Source of the DNA: Spartinivicinus marinus
GTDB lineage: Bacteria; Pseudomonadota; Gammaproteobacteria; Pseudomonadales; Zooshikellaceae
Direction: 5' to 3'
NCBI RefSeq assembly: GCF_026309355.1
Contig: NZ_JAPJZK010000001.1
Span: 3,058,501-3,122,500, forward strand
Length of the DNA stretch: 64,000 nucleotides
This document shows, piece by piece, positions 53,244 through 63,095 of this stretch. The notes under the pieces were generated by a model. The model saw only the letters and a program-made list of their open reading frames with translations. It had not been told where the DNA came from and ran no database searches. Made by a program: the position numbers and the translations under genes. Position 1 is the stretch's first letter. Each line of letters starts with the position of its first letter.

Positions 53244-54500
53244 GTGAAAGTAGTCGTTTTAGGCTGTGGTGTTATTGGAGTAACAACCGCTTATTATTTG
53301 GCAAAGCAAGGTCACCAGGTTGTCGTTGTTGATCGGCAGCCTGGGCCGGCACTGGAAACTAGCTTTGCTAATGCTGGGCAAATATCTCCTGGCTATTCAG
53401 CGCCTTGGGCAGCGCCAGGTATTCCATTAAAAGCTTTAAAATGGATGTTGCAAAGCCACTCCCCCCTAGTAATTCACCCTCAACTAGACTCTTTATTCTT
53501 GCACTGGCTATGGCAAATGTTAGCGAATTGTACCAGTAAGCGTTATGCCATAAATAAAGCCAGAATGGTACGACTAGCAACTTATAGTAAGCAGTGTCTA
53601 GTTTCATTAAGAGAAAGCCTGGCGTTAAATTTTGAAGGCCGAGAGCTAGGCACACTACAGTTGTTTCGGACAGCCAAACAATTACGTGCAATTGATAAAG
53701 ACATCAAAGTGCTTGAACAGTATCAAGTGCCTTATGAGCGTTTAGATGTGGCAGGTTGTATTAATATTGAGCCAGCACTAAGTGATCAGCAACATAAAAT
53801 AGTGGGTGGCTTACGGCTACCCTATGATGAAACTGGGGATTGCTATTTGTTTAGTCAGGTATTGATGGAGCAGGCTAAACAGTTGGGTGCCACCTTTTTA
53901 TTTAATAAAAAAATATTAGGTATCAATGCAACCAGTACTGAGGTAAAGAACCTGGTCTTAGAAGAGGGTGTTATTGATGGTGACTGCTATGTAGTGGCGC
54001 TAGGCGCTTACAGCCCAGCTTTATTAACGTGGTTGGGGATCAAATTACCTGTTTATCCTGTAAAAGGTTATTCGCTGACGATTCCTATCCAAAATACTGA
54101 AATGGCACCCTGCTCAACGGTAATGGATGAAACCTACAAAGTGGCGGTGACTCGTTTTGATCAGCGACTAAGAGTAGGAGGGACAGCTGAGCTGGCAGGG
54201 TTTGACCTTTCTCTACAGGAGGCGAGACGCAAGACGCTTGCCTATGTAGTATCAGATTTATTTCCCAATGCTGGCAATGTGACAGACAGCGAGTTTTGGG
54301 CAGGATTACGACCAATGACGCCTGATGGAACCCCAGTGGTCGGCTCAACGTCGTTGACTAACTTATATTTAAATACAGGACATGGTACGTTAGGCTGGAC
54401 TATGTGCTGTGGTTCTGCCAAATTGCTAGCTGACCAAATAACAGGAAATACACCAGAAATTGATCCTGAAGGGTTAGCAATTAGTCGCTACAGTAAATAA
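53244..54500 (+). CDS. dadA: D-amino acid dehydrogenase small subunit
   Basis: DadA is an FAD enzyme that oxidises D-alanine to pyruvate at the membrane. The 418-residue protein starts KVVVLGCGVIGVTTAYYLAK, with the FAD GxGxxG at residues 7-12. It has SFANAGQISPGYSAPWAAPG, and at the C-terminus GLRPMTPDGTPVVG and NTGHGTLGWTM. GTG 53244 after GGGGGG is the likely start, although the frame is open 57 bases further. It is followed by alanine racemase, forming a dadA-dadX pathway pair. Confidence 0.93.
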   Translation: MKVVVLGCGVIGVTTAYYLAKQGHQVVVVDRQPGPALETSFANAGQISPGYSAPWAAPGIPLKALKWMLQSHSPLVIHPQLDSLFLHWLWQMLANCTSKRYAINKARMVRLATYSKQCLVSLRESLALNFEGRELGTLQLFRTAKQLRAIDKDIKVLEQYQVPYERLDVAGCINIEPALSDQQHKIVGGLRLPYDETGDCYLFSQVLMEQAKQLGATFLFNKKILGINATSTEVKNLVLEEGVIDGDCYVVALGAYSPALLTWLGIKLPVYPVKGYSLTIPIQNTEMAPCSTVMDETYKVAVTRFDQRLRVGGTAELAGFDLSLQEARRKTLAYVVSDLFPNAGNVTDSEFWAGLRPMTPDGTPVVGSTSLTNLYLNTGHGTLGWTMCCGSAKLLADQITGNTPEIDPEGLAISRYSK

Positions 54501-54551
54501 GGTAGCTGTAAATAGTAGTTGAATAACTGATTTATGTGGTAATTGAATTGA

Positions 54552-55652
54552 ATGAGTCGTCCTACCAAAGCGGTAGTTAATTTATCCGCCATTCGCCATA
54601 ACTACCAGTTAGCGAAGCAATTAACCAAACAGCCGGCACTTGCTGTCATTAAAGCAGATGCATATGGGCATGGTGCAACTGCTGTAGCGTTGGCATTGCA
54701 AGATATTGCTGATGGCTTTGCTGTAGCTTGTATTGAAGAAGCCTTGCAACTGCGAAGGGTTGGTATTAGTCAGCCAGTCTTATTACTAGAAGGTTTTTTT
54801 ACCCAAGATGAATTGGCGGTTATTGCTGAGCAACAGTTTGCTTGTGTTGTACATAACCAATGGCAGTTACAGGCATTACTTGCAGAACCTTTAAGTAAGC
54901 CGATTAATGTGTGGTTGAAGTTTGATAGTGGTATGCATCGTTTAGGGTTGTCGGCAAATGATTATTTAACTGCTTATCAGCAATTGCTCCACTCGCCCAA
55001 TGTACAACAAGTGATTTGCATGACCCATTTGGCTAGTGCAGATGAGCTGACTGATCCCATGACCCATGATCAATTAGCCCGCTTCAAGCAACTGGTGCAA
55101 CCTTTAAATGCCTCAGTTAGCGTAGCCAACTCAGCTGCTGTATTGGGTTGGCCTGAAACCTATCTGGGTTGGGTTAGGCCTGGTATTATGCTGTATGGTG
55201 CCTCCCCATTTGTGAAAAAACAACCTGATTCTGCTACAGCACTACAAACAGCAATGACACTACAGTCATCACTAATTGCGATAAAAACCATAAAAAAAGG
55301 AGATACTGTAGGATATGGAGCAACCTATCAAGCGCCTGAAACAATGTATATGGGGGTAGTGGCCATTGGTTATGGAGATGGTTACCCGCGTCATGCCAGG
55401 TCAGGTACTCCTTTGTTAGTCAATGGCGTTCGCTGCCCACTGATTGGAAGGGTCTCAATGGATATGTTGGCTGTCGACTTGCGCCCGGTAGCGACTAATG
55501 TTCAACTAAATGATCCAGTGGTACTGTGGGGAGGAGGGGAGTTGCCAGCTCATGAGGTAGCAGAGTGGGCAGACACTATAGCCTATGAGTTATTCACAGG
55601 AATAACGCGGCGCATAAAAGTGGAATATATGACCAATATGAGTGATCTCTAG
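54552..55652 (+). CDS. dadX: Alanine racemase, catabolic (DadX type)
   Basis: This PLP enzyme interconverts L- and D-alanine. The 366-residue protein has the PLP lysine Lys34 in VIKADAYGHG, WLKFDSGMHRLGL, the tyrosine region VGYGATYQAP and IGRVSMDMLAVDL. Placed 51 bases behind dadA, it would supply D-alanine to it. A biosynthetic Alr role cannot be excluded. A partial dispersed repeat touches the stop codon. Confidence 0.92.
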   Translation: MSRPTKAVVNLSAIRHNYQLAKQLTKQPALAVIKADAYGHGATAVALALQDIADGFAVACIEEALQLRRVGISQPVLLLEGFFTQDELAVIAEQQFACVVHNQWQLQALLAEPLSKPINVWLKFDSGMHRLGLSANDYLTAYQQLLHSPNVQQVICMTHLASADELTDPMTHDQLARFKQLVQPLNASVSVANSAAVLGWPETYLGWVRPGIMLYGASPFVKKQPDSATALQTAMTLQSSLIAIKTIKKGDTVGYGATYQAPETMYMGVVAIGYGDGYPRHARSGTPLLVNGVRCPLIGRVSMDMLAVDLRPVATNVQLNDPVVLWGGGELPAHEVAEWADTIAYELFTGITRRIKVEYMTNMSDL

Positions 55653-55698
55653 GTGAGGAATAAAGGCAACAAAACCTAGAAATCATGCCTGAAGGTAT
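55649..55698 (-). repeat. Partial copy of dispersed repeat after dadX
   Basis: Read on the minus strand this is TATACCTTCAGGCATGATTT, then CTAGGTTTTGTTGCC and CCTCACCTAG, matching the left half of 17944-18066. The right half is missing. No gene or clear hairpin is seen in the rest of 55699-55908. Confidence 0.6.
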
Positions 55699-55908
55699 AC
55701 CCATCACAAATGATTTATCAACATTATTGATGTATGCAAAACCATTTACGAAGCATATATAACTTAAAAAAACGATTGTTGTCTAATAGTAGGCAAATAA
55801 TACTATTTGTTCACACTTGATCTGAAAAGGGTTTTGCTTGAGTCAACTTTTAGGGGTATTGTTTTGCGAATTACTGGTGAGAAGAAATAAGGCCGTTGAG
55901 GAGTCAGC

Positions 55909-57267
55909 ATGAAGCTCCAGTCAGTTAATCCTTTTAACCAAGAACTGCTTGATGAATTCGAGGTGTTTGATAATAACAGCTTGGAGCAAGCAATAACTAA
56001 AGCTGATCAGGCTTTTAATCATTGGCGTCAGTTTACTTATAGTAAAAGAGCTGATGCTTTAAAAAGACTAGCCAGTCTACTAAAAAAACAACGTGACTCA
56101 CTTGCAAAGTTAATTACTTGCGAAATGGGGAAGCTTTATAAAGAAGCGTTGGCAGAAGTTGATAAGTGTGCGTTGGCTTGTGAGTATTATGCAGATAATG
56201 CTGAGCCAATGTTAGCACCGGTGCAAGTGGCTACTGATGCTAGCCGCAGCTATATTACTTATCAGCCACTCGGAATTATTATGGCGGTAATGCCATGGAA
56301 TTTCCCTTTTTGGCAGGTTTTTCGGTTTTTAGTTCCTGTATTAATGGCTGGTAATACAGCTGTGCTTAAACATGCTTCTAATGTGCCTCAATGTGCTTTA
56401 GCTATTGAGCGATTAGTAAAAGAAGCAGGTTTACCGGAAGGGTGTTTTCGCACTTTAATGATAGGCTCAAATAAAGTAGAGCAAATCATTGCTGATAAAC
56501 GTATTAAAGGCGTAGCACTGACAGGCAGTGAATTAGCAGGGAGGCAAGTTGCCAAATTAGCAGGGTATAACTTGAAAAAGTCTGTGATGGAACTGGGTGG
56601 GTCTGATGCGTTTATTGTATTAGATGATGCCGATTTAAATATCACTATTCCAACGGCAGTGACATCTCGTTATATGAATGCAGGACAAACCTGTATTTCA
56701 GCTAAACGCTTTATTGTGCAATCAGCAATAGCCGATCAATTTGTTGAACAATTTAAACAAGCGGTTAGTCAACTAACTTTGGGCGATCCTTTAGATTCTG
56801 CTACCACTTTAGCGCCCATGGCACGAGCTGATTTGCGCTCAGAATTACATCAACAGGTAAGTTATTCTCTTAAGCAGGGTGCTATTAGCCTATTGGGCTG
56901 TGAGCAAGGAGAGGGTAATTTCTACCAGGCTTCAATTTTGGCTAATGTAAAACCTGGTGTGCTAGCTTATCAGGAAGAAATATTTGGACCTGTTGCCAGC
57001 ATAATTGAAGTGGCAGATGAACAAGAAGCAATAGCAGTAGCCAATGACAGTGCTTATGGGCTAGGAGCCAGTGTTTGGAGTCAGGATAATGAGCGAGCAG
57101 AACAGCTAGCTTTATCGCTAGAAGTAGGTAACGCCTTTATTAATGGCTTGGTAAAAAGTGATGTGCGTTTACCCTTTGGCGGTATAAAACGCTCTGGTTA
57201 TGGACGAGAGCTTGCAGCAGAAGGTATTAAAGAGTTTACGAACACTAAATCAATCTGGATTAAGTAA
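55909..57267 (+). CDS. NAD(P)-dependent aldehyde dehydrogenase (succinate semialdehyde type)
   Basis: This is a 452-residue aldehyde dehydrogenase. It has the cofactor-fold motif GSELAGRQV, catalytic glutamate in MELGGSDAFIVL, the nucleophile cysteine in NAGQTCISAKRF and EEIFGPVA. The sequence style (short, with IMAVMPWNFPFWQVFRF) is that of NAD-linked succinate semialdehyde dehydrogenases. The true substrate is not provable here. GAGGAG precedes the ATG. A compact repeat copy begins right at the stop. Confidence 0.88.
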   Translation: MKLQSVNPFNQELLDEFEVFDNNSLEQAITKADQAFNHWRQFTYSKRADALKRLASLLKKQRDSLAKLITCEMGKLYKEALAEVDKCALACEYYADNAEPMLAPVQVATDASRSYITYQPLGIIMAVMPWNFPFWQVFRFLVPVLMAGNTAVLKHASNVPQCALAIERLVKEAGLPEGCFRTLMIGSNKVEQIIADKRIKGVALTGSELAGRQVAKLAGYNLKKSVMELGGSDAFIVLDDADLNITIPTAVTSRYMNAGQTCISAKRFIVQSAIADQFVEQFKQAVSQLTLGDPLDSATTLAPMARADLRSELHQQVSYSLKQGAISLLGCEQGEGNFYQASILANVKPGVLAYQEEIFGPVASIIEVADEQEAIAVANDSAYGLGASVWSQDNERAEQLALSLEVGNAFINGLVKSDVRLPFGGIKRSGYGRELAAEGIKEFTNTKSIWIK

Positions 57268-57311
57268 CTCTTCGCGAATGATTTTTATACCCCTTCGCTG
57301 TGAGTATATAC
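57266..57311 (+). repeat. Short degenerate copy of dispersed repeat
   Basis: CTCTTCGCGAATGATTTTTATACCCC follows the stop of the aldehyde dehydrogenase gene in the order seen in the first 30 bases of the repeat at 16281. Only the end parts are present. A related TACCCTTCATATTAGGGTA palindrome follows near 57347. Confidence 0.5.
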
Positions 57312-57375
57312 TGCTGCCCACACCATAATTAATGTATGGTAGCTATATACCCTTCATATTAGGGTACTAGATGGT

Positions 57376-57402
57376 TGTCAGATAAGTTGAGTTTTTCTGA
57401 CA
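57376..57402. terminator. Hairpin before DUF47 gene
   Basis: TGTCAGA (57376-57382) and TCTGACA (57396-57402) pair, and flanking GATGG/TCATC nearly extends the stem. It is probably a terminator for the upstream unit, but T-richness is inside the loop rather than after the stem. Confidence 0.4.
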
Positions 57403-57483
57403 GTCATCTTACCCCTTCTAACATTTATTCAAGTGCTAAGCTTAAAAGAAAGCAATGAAGAATAAGAGGAAGGGGCAAGTCTA

Positions 57484-58167
57484 ATGTTTCGTAATGCTAT
57501 TATTGATCTTTTTGCACGTTCCCCCTTCCATCCTATCCAACAACATATGGTTAAAGTGCTTAGCTGTGTGGAGTTGCTCCCTACATTTATGCAGTCAGCT
57601 GTAAGTGATGATTGGGATGAAGCGGCTGTGATAGAACGACATATTTATGAGCTAGAGCATGAAGCCGACGAGTTGAAAAAAGAAATTCTCCACCGTTTAC
57701 CTGCTGGTATATTAACGCCGGTGCCTAGAGAATTATTATTTAAGCTGGTTTATGATCAAGATGAGGTTGCTAATATTGCTGATAATATTACGACCAGAAT
57801 TATCTCCCGCCAATTAGTTATACCTGAAGGCATGACAGAGCAGTTAAGCCAGTTTGTTCAGGTGACAGTAAACACGACTATATTAGCACACCGGTGTGTT
57901 GGCGAATTAGATTATTTATTAGAAACCGGCTTCAAAGGTAAAGAGGCAGAAATTATAGCTGAAATGACCCAAGAAATAGAAGATTTAGAAGATGCCGCTA
58001 GAACTCAGCTAAGAGAAAATCGAAAAGCTATCTACAGCCTCGAAAATCAGCTTAATCCACTGGATGCCGTTTGTTTATATCGAGTTGCTGACGATTTAGC
58101 TGCTTTAGCATCAGCGGCTAGAAGTATCGCTAAGCAATTGGAGTTGATGGTGGTTAAGACCAGTTAA
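57484..58167 (+). CDS. DUF47/TIGR00153 PhoU-like protein
   Basis: This 227-residue all-helical protein resembles PhoU-like partners of phosphate transporters. It has two similar E/D-rich motifs, ELEHEADELKKEI and IEDLEDAARTQL, that bind metal in PhoU relatives. In most genomes this gene is directly followed by a PiT phosphate transporter, but here a GNAT gene follows. It may act on a transporter encoded elsewhere. Confidence 0.88.
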   Translation: MFRNAIIDLFARSPFHPIQQHMVKVLSCVELLPTFMQSAVSDDWDEAAVIERHIYELEHEADELKKEILHRLPAGILTPVPRELLFKLVYDQDEVANIADNITTRIISRQLVIPEGMTEQLSQFVQVTVNTTILAHRCVGELDYLLETGFKGKEAEIIAEMTQEIEDLEDAARTQLRENRKAIYSLENQLNPLDAVCLYRVADDLAALASAARSIAKQLELMVVKTS

Positions 58168-58311
58168 TCTTATTTTTATTAAACAGGCTATACCTGCTGC
58201 TGATTTTGCTTGTATTAATATTCTATTCTGTAGGAGTATATTCATAGTTAAAAGTGACTGCTTATTAGAGTCATATTGTGTGAATAATACGAAACCTGTA
58301 GGGTGGATTGA

Positions 58312-58755
58312 ATGGAAATAATAAAAGTAACTATCGAAGAACTTAATCAAGTATCAAATTTATTCGATAAATACCGCCAATTTTACAAGCAGGACGCTGA
58401 TTTACCAGCAGCAACAACTTTTATCAAAGAGCGATTGGTAAATGAAGACTCGGTCATCTACTTAGCGCTAGTTAACAACCAGTCAGTGGGGTTCACTCAG
58501 CTTTATCCTGCGTTTTCATCAGTAGCCATGAAGCGAATGTGGTATCTCAATGACTTATATGTGCATCCTGATTACCGTAAGCAAGGTATTGCCGAGGCTT
58601 TGTTAGAGCAAGCCCAGCAATTAGCTATAGAAACAAATGCATTAACGGTGAAATTGGCAACAGCAGTGGATAACAATGCAGCAAAAGCTTTATATGAAAA
58701 GGTTGGCTATCAAAAGATCACTGCTTTTGAGCATTATTCGAGGAAGGTCTGGTAG
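58312..58755 (+). CDS. GNAT-family N-acetyltransferase
   Basis: The 147-residue protein has the GNAT fold. The acetyl-CoA-binding motif A is VHPDYRKQGIAEALLEQAQ, after the strand MWYLNDLYV. Motif B is ALYEKVGYQ, near the C-terminus. The substrate is unknown. GGTGG sits a few bases before the ATG. It is separated by 144 bases from the DUF47 gene. Confidence 0.88.
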   Translation: MEIIKVTIEELNQVSNLFDKYRQFYKQDADLPAATTFIKERLVNEDSVIYLALVNNQSVGFTQLYPAFSSVAMKRMWYLNDLYVHPDYRKQGIAEALLEQAQQLAIETNALTVKLATAVDNNAAKALYEKVGYQKITAFEHYSRKVW

Positions 58756-58899
58756 TTGCTAAATGGAGCAATATCTAGGTAGATATTCATGATGATATTT
58801 GGTTAAATTTGGTTATATAATGTTATCAGCTATGTTCTATTTGTCGCATTTATTTTACAGTTCTGATTCTGTGAATATTTAGATTTTAAAAAGAGAAAT

Positions 58900-59466
58900 A
58901 TGAGTAATAGTGACATAGCAGCAGTAGCTAGCATAAGTGATAGTATAGAAACTAGTAATTTCCAGTCAGATTCTCAAATAACTAGTTTGGGTGCAGTTAT
59001 CTATCATCAATCTAATAATAAAGACTTAATATCTGATGACAGTGATAGCCAAAGCTTATTTGGTAATATTGAATATGGATTAACCATAACAGCTAAGAGT
59101 GATGGCGATACTGCAAGAATTGATGAGTTTTTTCAATCTACACCTACAGTTGATTTGAGTACAAAGAATGACGATTTCGACTACCTGACTGAAAATGAAT
59201 ACAACAATCTTTCAGGTGCAGGTGGTTCAGACTACCTTTTAGGTGGTGCTGGTAATGACACCCTTCTTGGTAATGGCTCATATGGTCAGAAAGATAGCAG
59301 TTTGATAGGCCCACCTTTAAGTAAAAGAGAGTTTACTGCTGACCAAATAGATGATTTAGTGCAGGCATTGGCTGGCTTTGAACAAGAAGAGTTTGTAGAG
59401 AGTGGCTTAACTGATTATTGTGGCGCTACTAGTGAATCATTTGCTACAGTCTGTTTGCCTCAGTAA
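58900..59466 (+). CDS. Small RTX-motif protein
   Basis: This 188-residue, very acidic protein without a signal peptide carries one to two RTX nonapeptides: GAGGSDYLL then GGAGNDTLLGNG at about residues 110-127. The remainder is serine- and aspartate-rich. A C-terminal pair of cysteines (YCGATSESFATVC) is unusual for RTX proteins. Lack of a signal peptide and the RTX motif suggest type I secretion, possibly by the system at 30381-33994. This is inference. AAGAGA precedes the ATG. Confidence 0.65.
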   Translation: MSNSDIAAVASISDSIETSNFQSDSQITSLGAVIYHQSNNKDLISDDSDSQSLFGNIEYGLTITAKSDGDTARIDEFFQSTPTVDLSTKNDDFDYLTENEYNNLSGAGGSDYLLGGAGNDTLLGNGSYGQKDSSLIGPPLSKREFTADQIDDLVQALAGFEQEEFVESGLTDYCGATSESFATVCLPQ

Positions 59467-59499
59467 TAACTATACATCGACTGTAGGCTAATGATGTTG

Positions 59500-59534
59500 A
59501 TAAAGAGGCTGGTTGAACCAGCCTCTTTATTTCC
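59500..59534. terminator. Bidirectional terminator between RTX protein gene and metF
   Basis: ATAAAGAGGCTGG and its complement meet around a TTGA loop, giving a nearly perfect 14-bp stem with flanking A- and T-rich ends. Its right arm includes the stop codon of the convergent metF. Confidence 0.8.
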
Positions 59535-60378
59535 CTAACCCCAAATTATCCACAATAGCCAAACTGGGTTCAGCTTGATTTAGAGTATAAAAGTGTATGC
59601 CTGGTACACCTTGGCTGATTAGTTTTTCGCACAATTGGGTGATTACATGTTCGCCAAACTGTTTGATGCTGGTGGCATCATCCCCGTATGCTTCTAGTTG
59701 TTTGCGAATCCAGCGGGGGATTTCTGCGCCGCAGGCGTCGCTAAAACGAGCCAGTTTAGTGTAGTTAGTGATTGGCATTATCCCTGGGATGATCGGTATT
59801 TCTATATTTAATTTTTGACAACGCTCGATAAAATAAAAATAGCTGTCAGCATTGAAAAAATATTGGGTGATAGCAGAGTTGGCACCTGCATCAACCTTGC
59901 GTTTAAAGTTTTCTAAATCTTTTTCTGCATTGGGTGCTTGTGGATGAATTTCTGGGTAGGCAGCAACCTCTAAGTAAAATTGATCGCCACTTTGTTCGCG
60001 AATAAACTCAACCAATTCATTAGCGTATCTAAGTTCACCTGATGCTAGTCCCATTCCGGATGGTAAATCCCCTCTTAAAGTAACAATGCGCTTAATATCG
60101 TGCTTTTGGTAAAGCGCTAATAATTCAGCTATTTCACTTTTATTTGCACCGATGCAGGATAAATGAGGTGCTGTGGATATATTGGTTAAGCTTTTAATGT
60201 CAAATACTGTGCCTGCAGTACGATCACGAGTTGAACCTGCTGCGCCATAAGTAACGGAAAAAAATTCCGGATTTGAGGCTGCTAGTTTTTTAGCTGTGTT
60301 TAATAATTTTTCTGCACCAGCTTCAGTTTTTGCTGGGAAAAACTCAAAACTGATTGGAAGCGATGATTGTGTATTCAT
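59527..60378 (-). CDS. metF: 5,10-methylenetetrahydrofolate reductase
   Basis: MetF reduces methylene-THF to methyl-THF for methionine synthesis. The 283-residue protein shows SFEFFPAKTEAG at the N-terminus with the catalytic glutamate, VTYGAAGSTRD, RIVTLRGDLP, and ITQYFFNADSYFYFIERC. It is downstream of ahcY in a metK-ahcY-metF arrangement, the methyl-cycle cluster known in Pseudomonas. A hairpin lies between it and ahcY. Confidence 0.96.
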   Translation of the reverse strand: MNTQSSLPISFEFFPAKTEAGAEKLLNTAKKLAASNPEFFSVTYGAAGSTRDRTAGTVFDIKSLTNISTAPHLSCIGANKSEIAELLALYQKHDIKRIVTLRGDLPSGMGLASGELRYANELVEFIREQSGDQFYLEVAAYPEIHPQAPNAEKDLENFKRKVDAGANSAITQYFFNADSYFYFIERCQKLNIEIPIIPGIMPITNYTKLARFSDACGAEIPRWIRKQLEAYGDDATSIKQFGEHVITQLCEKLISQGVPGIHFYTLNQAEPSLAIVDNLGLGK

Positions 60379-60459
60379 AATGTTTTTAGAAGCAATATTA
60401 TTGCTTTCCCGAAGCTGATTTTATTTCACACTGTTGCAAAAGGACTCAGTCCCTAGTTT

Positions 60460-60481
60460 CTTCTCCCCCTTCGGGGAGAAG
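60460..60481. terminator. GC-rich hairpin between ahcY and metF
   Basis: CTTCTCCCC (60460-60468) pairs with GGGGAGAAG (60473-60481) around a 4-base loop. The surrounding CCCTCATCCTCACC-type sequence (minus strand) is like a widespread intergenic hairpin repeat of proteobacteria. It may reduce read-through from ahcY into metF. Confidence 0.5.
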
Positions 60482-60505
60482 GTGAGGATGAGGGAGGGGA
60501 GTATA

Positions 60506-61873
60506 TTAGTATTTATAATTATCCGGTTTAAATGGCCCCTCAACAGGGGTATTCACATATTTAGCTTGAGCTTCGGTCATTTGGGTAATAACCCCACCAA
60601 AGCCTTCTACCATGTAACGGGCAACTTCTTCGTCCAGTTTTTTTGGTAGAATTTTTACATATAGGTTCTGTGGTTTTTCGTCAGCAGCTAACTCACCAAA
60701 TTTACCTTTGTATAAATGAATTTGCGCTAATACTTGGTTGGCAAATGAGCCGTCCATAATTCGGGATGGGTGGCCTGTTGCATTCCCCAAGTTAACTAGA
60801 CGACCTTCTGATAATAGTAAAATATGATCTTCAGTTGCTGGTTTACGATGGATTTTATGTACCTGGGGTTTGATTTCTTCCCATTCCCAGTTTTTGCGCA
60901 TAAAGGCTGTATCAATTTCGGTATCAAAATGACCAATGTTACAAACAACTGCACCGCATTTCAGTGCTTGCAACATATTGCTATCACATACATGTACGTT
61001 GCCGGTTGTAGTAACTAGTAAATCAGTTGTGCCTAACAATTCGCGATTAATACATTCTGCGGTACCAGTATTAACGCCATTGATATAAGGCGAAACTATT
61101 TCAAAACCGTCCATACAGGCTTGCATGGCACAGATAGGGTCTATTTCTGTTACCTTAACAATCATCCCTTCCTGGCGTAATGATGCAGCAGAGCCTTTAC
61201 CGACATCACCGTAACCAATAACAAGCGCTTTTTTACCTGATAATAAATGGTCTGTTGCCCGTTTGATGGCATCATTTAAACTATGACGGCAGCCGTATTT
61301 GTTGTCATTTTTAGACTTGGTAACCGCGTCATTCACGTTAATAGCTGGGACTTTTAAAGTACCTTTCTCCAGCATTTCTAACAGGCGATGTACGCCAGTG
61401 GTGGTTTCTTCTGAAATACCATGGATACGATCTAACATTTCAGGGTATTTATTATGCAGGATTTCAGTTAAGTCGCCGCCATCATCCAGCACCATATTGG
61501 CATCCCAAGGTTTACCATCTTTAAGAATAGTTTGCTCAATACACCAAACGTATTCTTCTTCTGTTTCACCTTTCCAGGCAAAAACAGGTGTGCCACTGGC
61601 AGCAATAGCTGCAGCTGCGTGATCTTGAGTTGAGAAAATATTACAAGATGACCAGCGTACTTCTGCCCCCAGCTCAACTAGAGTTTCAATTAATACTGCA
61701 GTTTGGATGGTCATATGAATGCAGCCAAGAATCTTGGCACCAGCCAGTGGCCTGCTGTCGCTGTATTTGCAACGAATAGCCATGAGTGCTGGCATTTCAG
61801 ATTCAGCAATTTTAATTTCTTTGCGGCCCCAGTCGGCGAGGGAAATATCTGCAACTTTATAGTCGTTAGCCAT
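60506..61873 (-). CDS. ahcY: Adenosylhomocysteinase
   Basis: AhcY cleaves S-adenosylhomocysteine to adenosine and homocysteine, relieving inhibition of methyltransferases. The 455-residue protein has [29 protein letters not shown], the NAD motif [12 protein letters not shown] and the C-terminal [10 protein letters not shown] signature. It is 35 bases after metK and in one operon with metF. No SAH riboswitch is in that short gap. One could lie upstream of this operon outside the window. Confidence 0.97.
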   Translation of the reverse strand: MANDYKVADISLADWGRKEIKIAESEMPALMAIRCKYSDSRPLAGAKILGCIHMTIQTAVLIETLVELGAEVRWSSCNIFSTQDHAAAAIAASGTPVFAWKGETEEEYVWCIEQTILKDGKPWDANMVLDDGGDLTEILHNKYPEMLDRIHGISEETTTGVHRLLEMLEKGTLKVPAINVNDAVTKSKNDNKYGCRHSLNDAIKRATDHLLSGKKALVIGYGDVGKGSAASLRQEGMIVKVTEIDPICAMQACMDGFEIVSPYINGVNTGTAECINRELLGTTDLLVTTTGNVHVCDSNMLQALKCGAVVCNIGHFDTEIDTAFMRKNWEWEEIKPQVHKIHRKPATEDHILLLSEGRLVNLGNATGHPSRIMDGSFANQVLAQIHLYKGKFGELAADEKPQNLYVKILPKKLDEEVARYMVEGFGGVITQMTEAQAKYVNTPVEGPFKPDNYKY

Positions 61874-61908
61874 GAGCTTATACCTGTAACGAATTATTTA
61901 ATATTTAG

Positions 61909-63072
61909 TTAGATTTTAGCTGCTTGCTTCAAAAGATCGGCTTTATCAGTTTTTTCCCAAGTAAACTTGGCTTCTTCACGACCGAAGTGACCGTAAGCTG
62001 CTGTTGATCTATAAATGGGGCGCTTTAAGTCAAGCATGTCAATTAAGCCTCTTGGTCGTAAGTCAAAGTGCTCTCGGATTAGCTCTATGATTTGGTCATC
62101 ACTGATTCTGCCGGTGCCAAATGTATTGACGCTAATAGAAGTAGGCTCGGCTACACCAATGGCATAAGACACTTGAATTTCACAGCGTTCAGCAAGCTCG
62201 GCTGCAACAATATTTTTTGCCACATAACGGCCAGCATAGGCTGCGCTACGGTCGACTTTTGAAGGATCTTTACCAGAAAATGCTCCGCCGCCATGGCGAG
62301 CCATTCCACCATAGGTGTCTACAATAATTTTCCGGCCAGTTAAGCCGCAGTCTCCGACTGGGCCACCAATAACAAATTTGCCAGTAGGATTAATAAAATA
62401 TTTGGTTTGTGGGGTTAACCATTCTTCAGGTAAAACTGGCTGAATAATAGTTTCTAACACAGCTTCGCGTATTTCTGACTGTTTAATACCATCTTCGTGT
62501 TGAGTGGATAGCACAACAGCATCAATACCGCAGGGTTTGCCTTGTTGGTCATATAAAAAAGTTACCTGACTTTTAGCGTCAGGTCTTAGCCAAGGAAGAA
62601 TGCCATTTTTTCGTACTTCAGCCTGACGTTTAACCAACCGATGGGCGTAGGTAATAGGGGCTGGCATTAATACGTCAGTTTCATTGGTAGCATAACCAAA
62701 CATTAAGCCTTGGTCACCGGCACCCATCTCTTTATGTTCTGCTTCATCTACACCAATAGCAATATCAGCTGATTGTTTGCCGATAGCATTCATTACTGCG
62801 CAAGAAGCACCATCAAATCCCATTTCAGAGTGGTTATAGCCAATATCTAGTACAACTTCACGCACTAAATCTTCAATGTCCACATACGTTTGAGTACGTA
62901 CTTCACCAGCAACTAATACCATTCCAGTTTTAACTAGCGTTTCTACTGCAACCCGGGCGTCTTTATCGTCTGCAATAATGGCGTCTAATATTGCATCTGA
63001 AATTTGGTCTGCCACCTTATCGGGATGTCCTTCTGATACTGACTCAGAAGTAAATACAGAATATTCGCTCAT
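61909..63072 (-). CDS. metK: S-adenosylmethionine synthetase
   Basis: MetK makes S-adenosylmethionine from methionine and ATP. The 387-residue length is typical. Motifs are [17 protein letters not shown] at the N-terminus, [12 protein letters not shown] (methionine-adenosyl loop), and [19 protein letters not shown] in the P-loop-like region. It is 23 bases behind the ArsR/methyltransferase gene on the same strand, the same order as in Pseudomonas. Confidence 0.97.
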   Translation of the reverse strand: MSEYSVFTSESVSEGHPDKVADQISDAILDAIIADDKDARVAVETLVKTGMVLVAGEVRTQTYVDIEDLVREVVLDIGYNHSEMGFDGASCAVMNAIGKQSADIAIGVDEAEHKEMGAGDQGLMFGYATNETDVLMPAPITYAHRLVKRQAEVRKNGILPWLRPDAKSQVTFLYDQQGKPCGIDAVVLSTQHEDGIKQSEIREAVLETIIQPVLPEEWLTPQTKYFINPTGKFVIGGPVGDCGLTGRKIIVDTYGGMARHGGGAFSGKDPSKVDRSAAYAGRYVAKNIVAAELAERCEIQVSYAIGVAEPTSISVNTFGTGRISDDQIIELIREHFDLRPRGLIDMLDLKRPIYRSTAAYGHFGREEAKFTWEKTDKADLLKQAAKI

Positions 63073-63095
63073 TGTTTTTTTCCTAAATTAATGGG

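Noticed and set aside
61874-61908. SAH riboswitch before ahcY
   Set aside because: Only 35 bases separate metK and ahcY, too short for the riboswitch.
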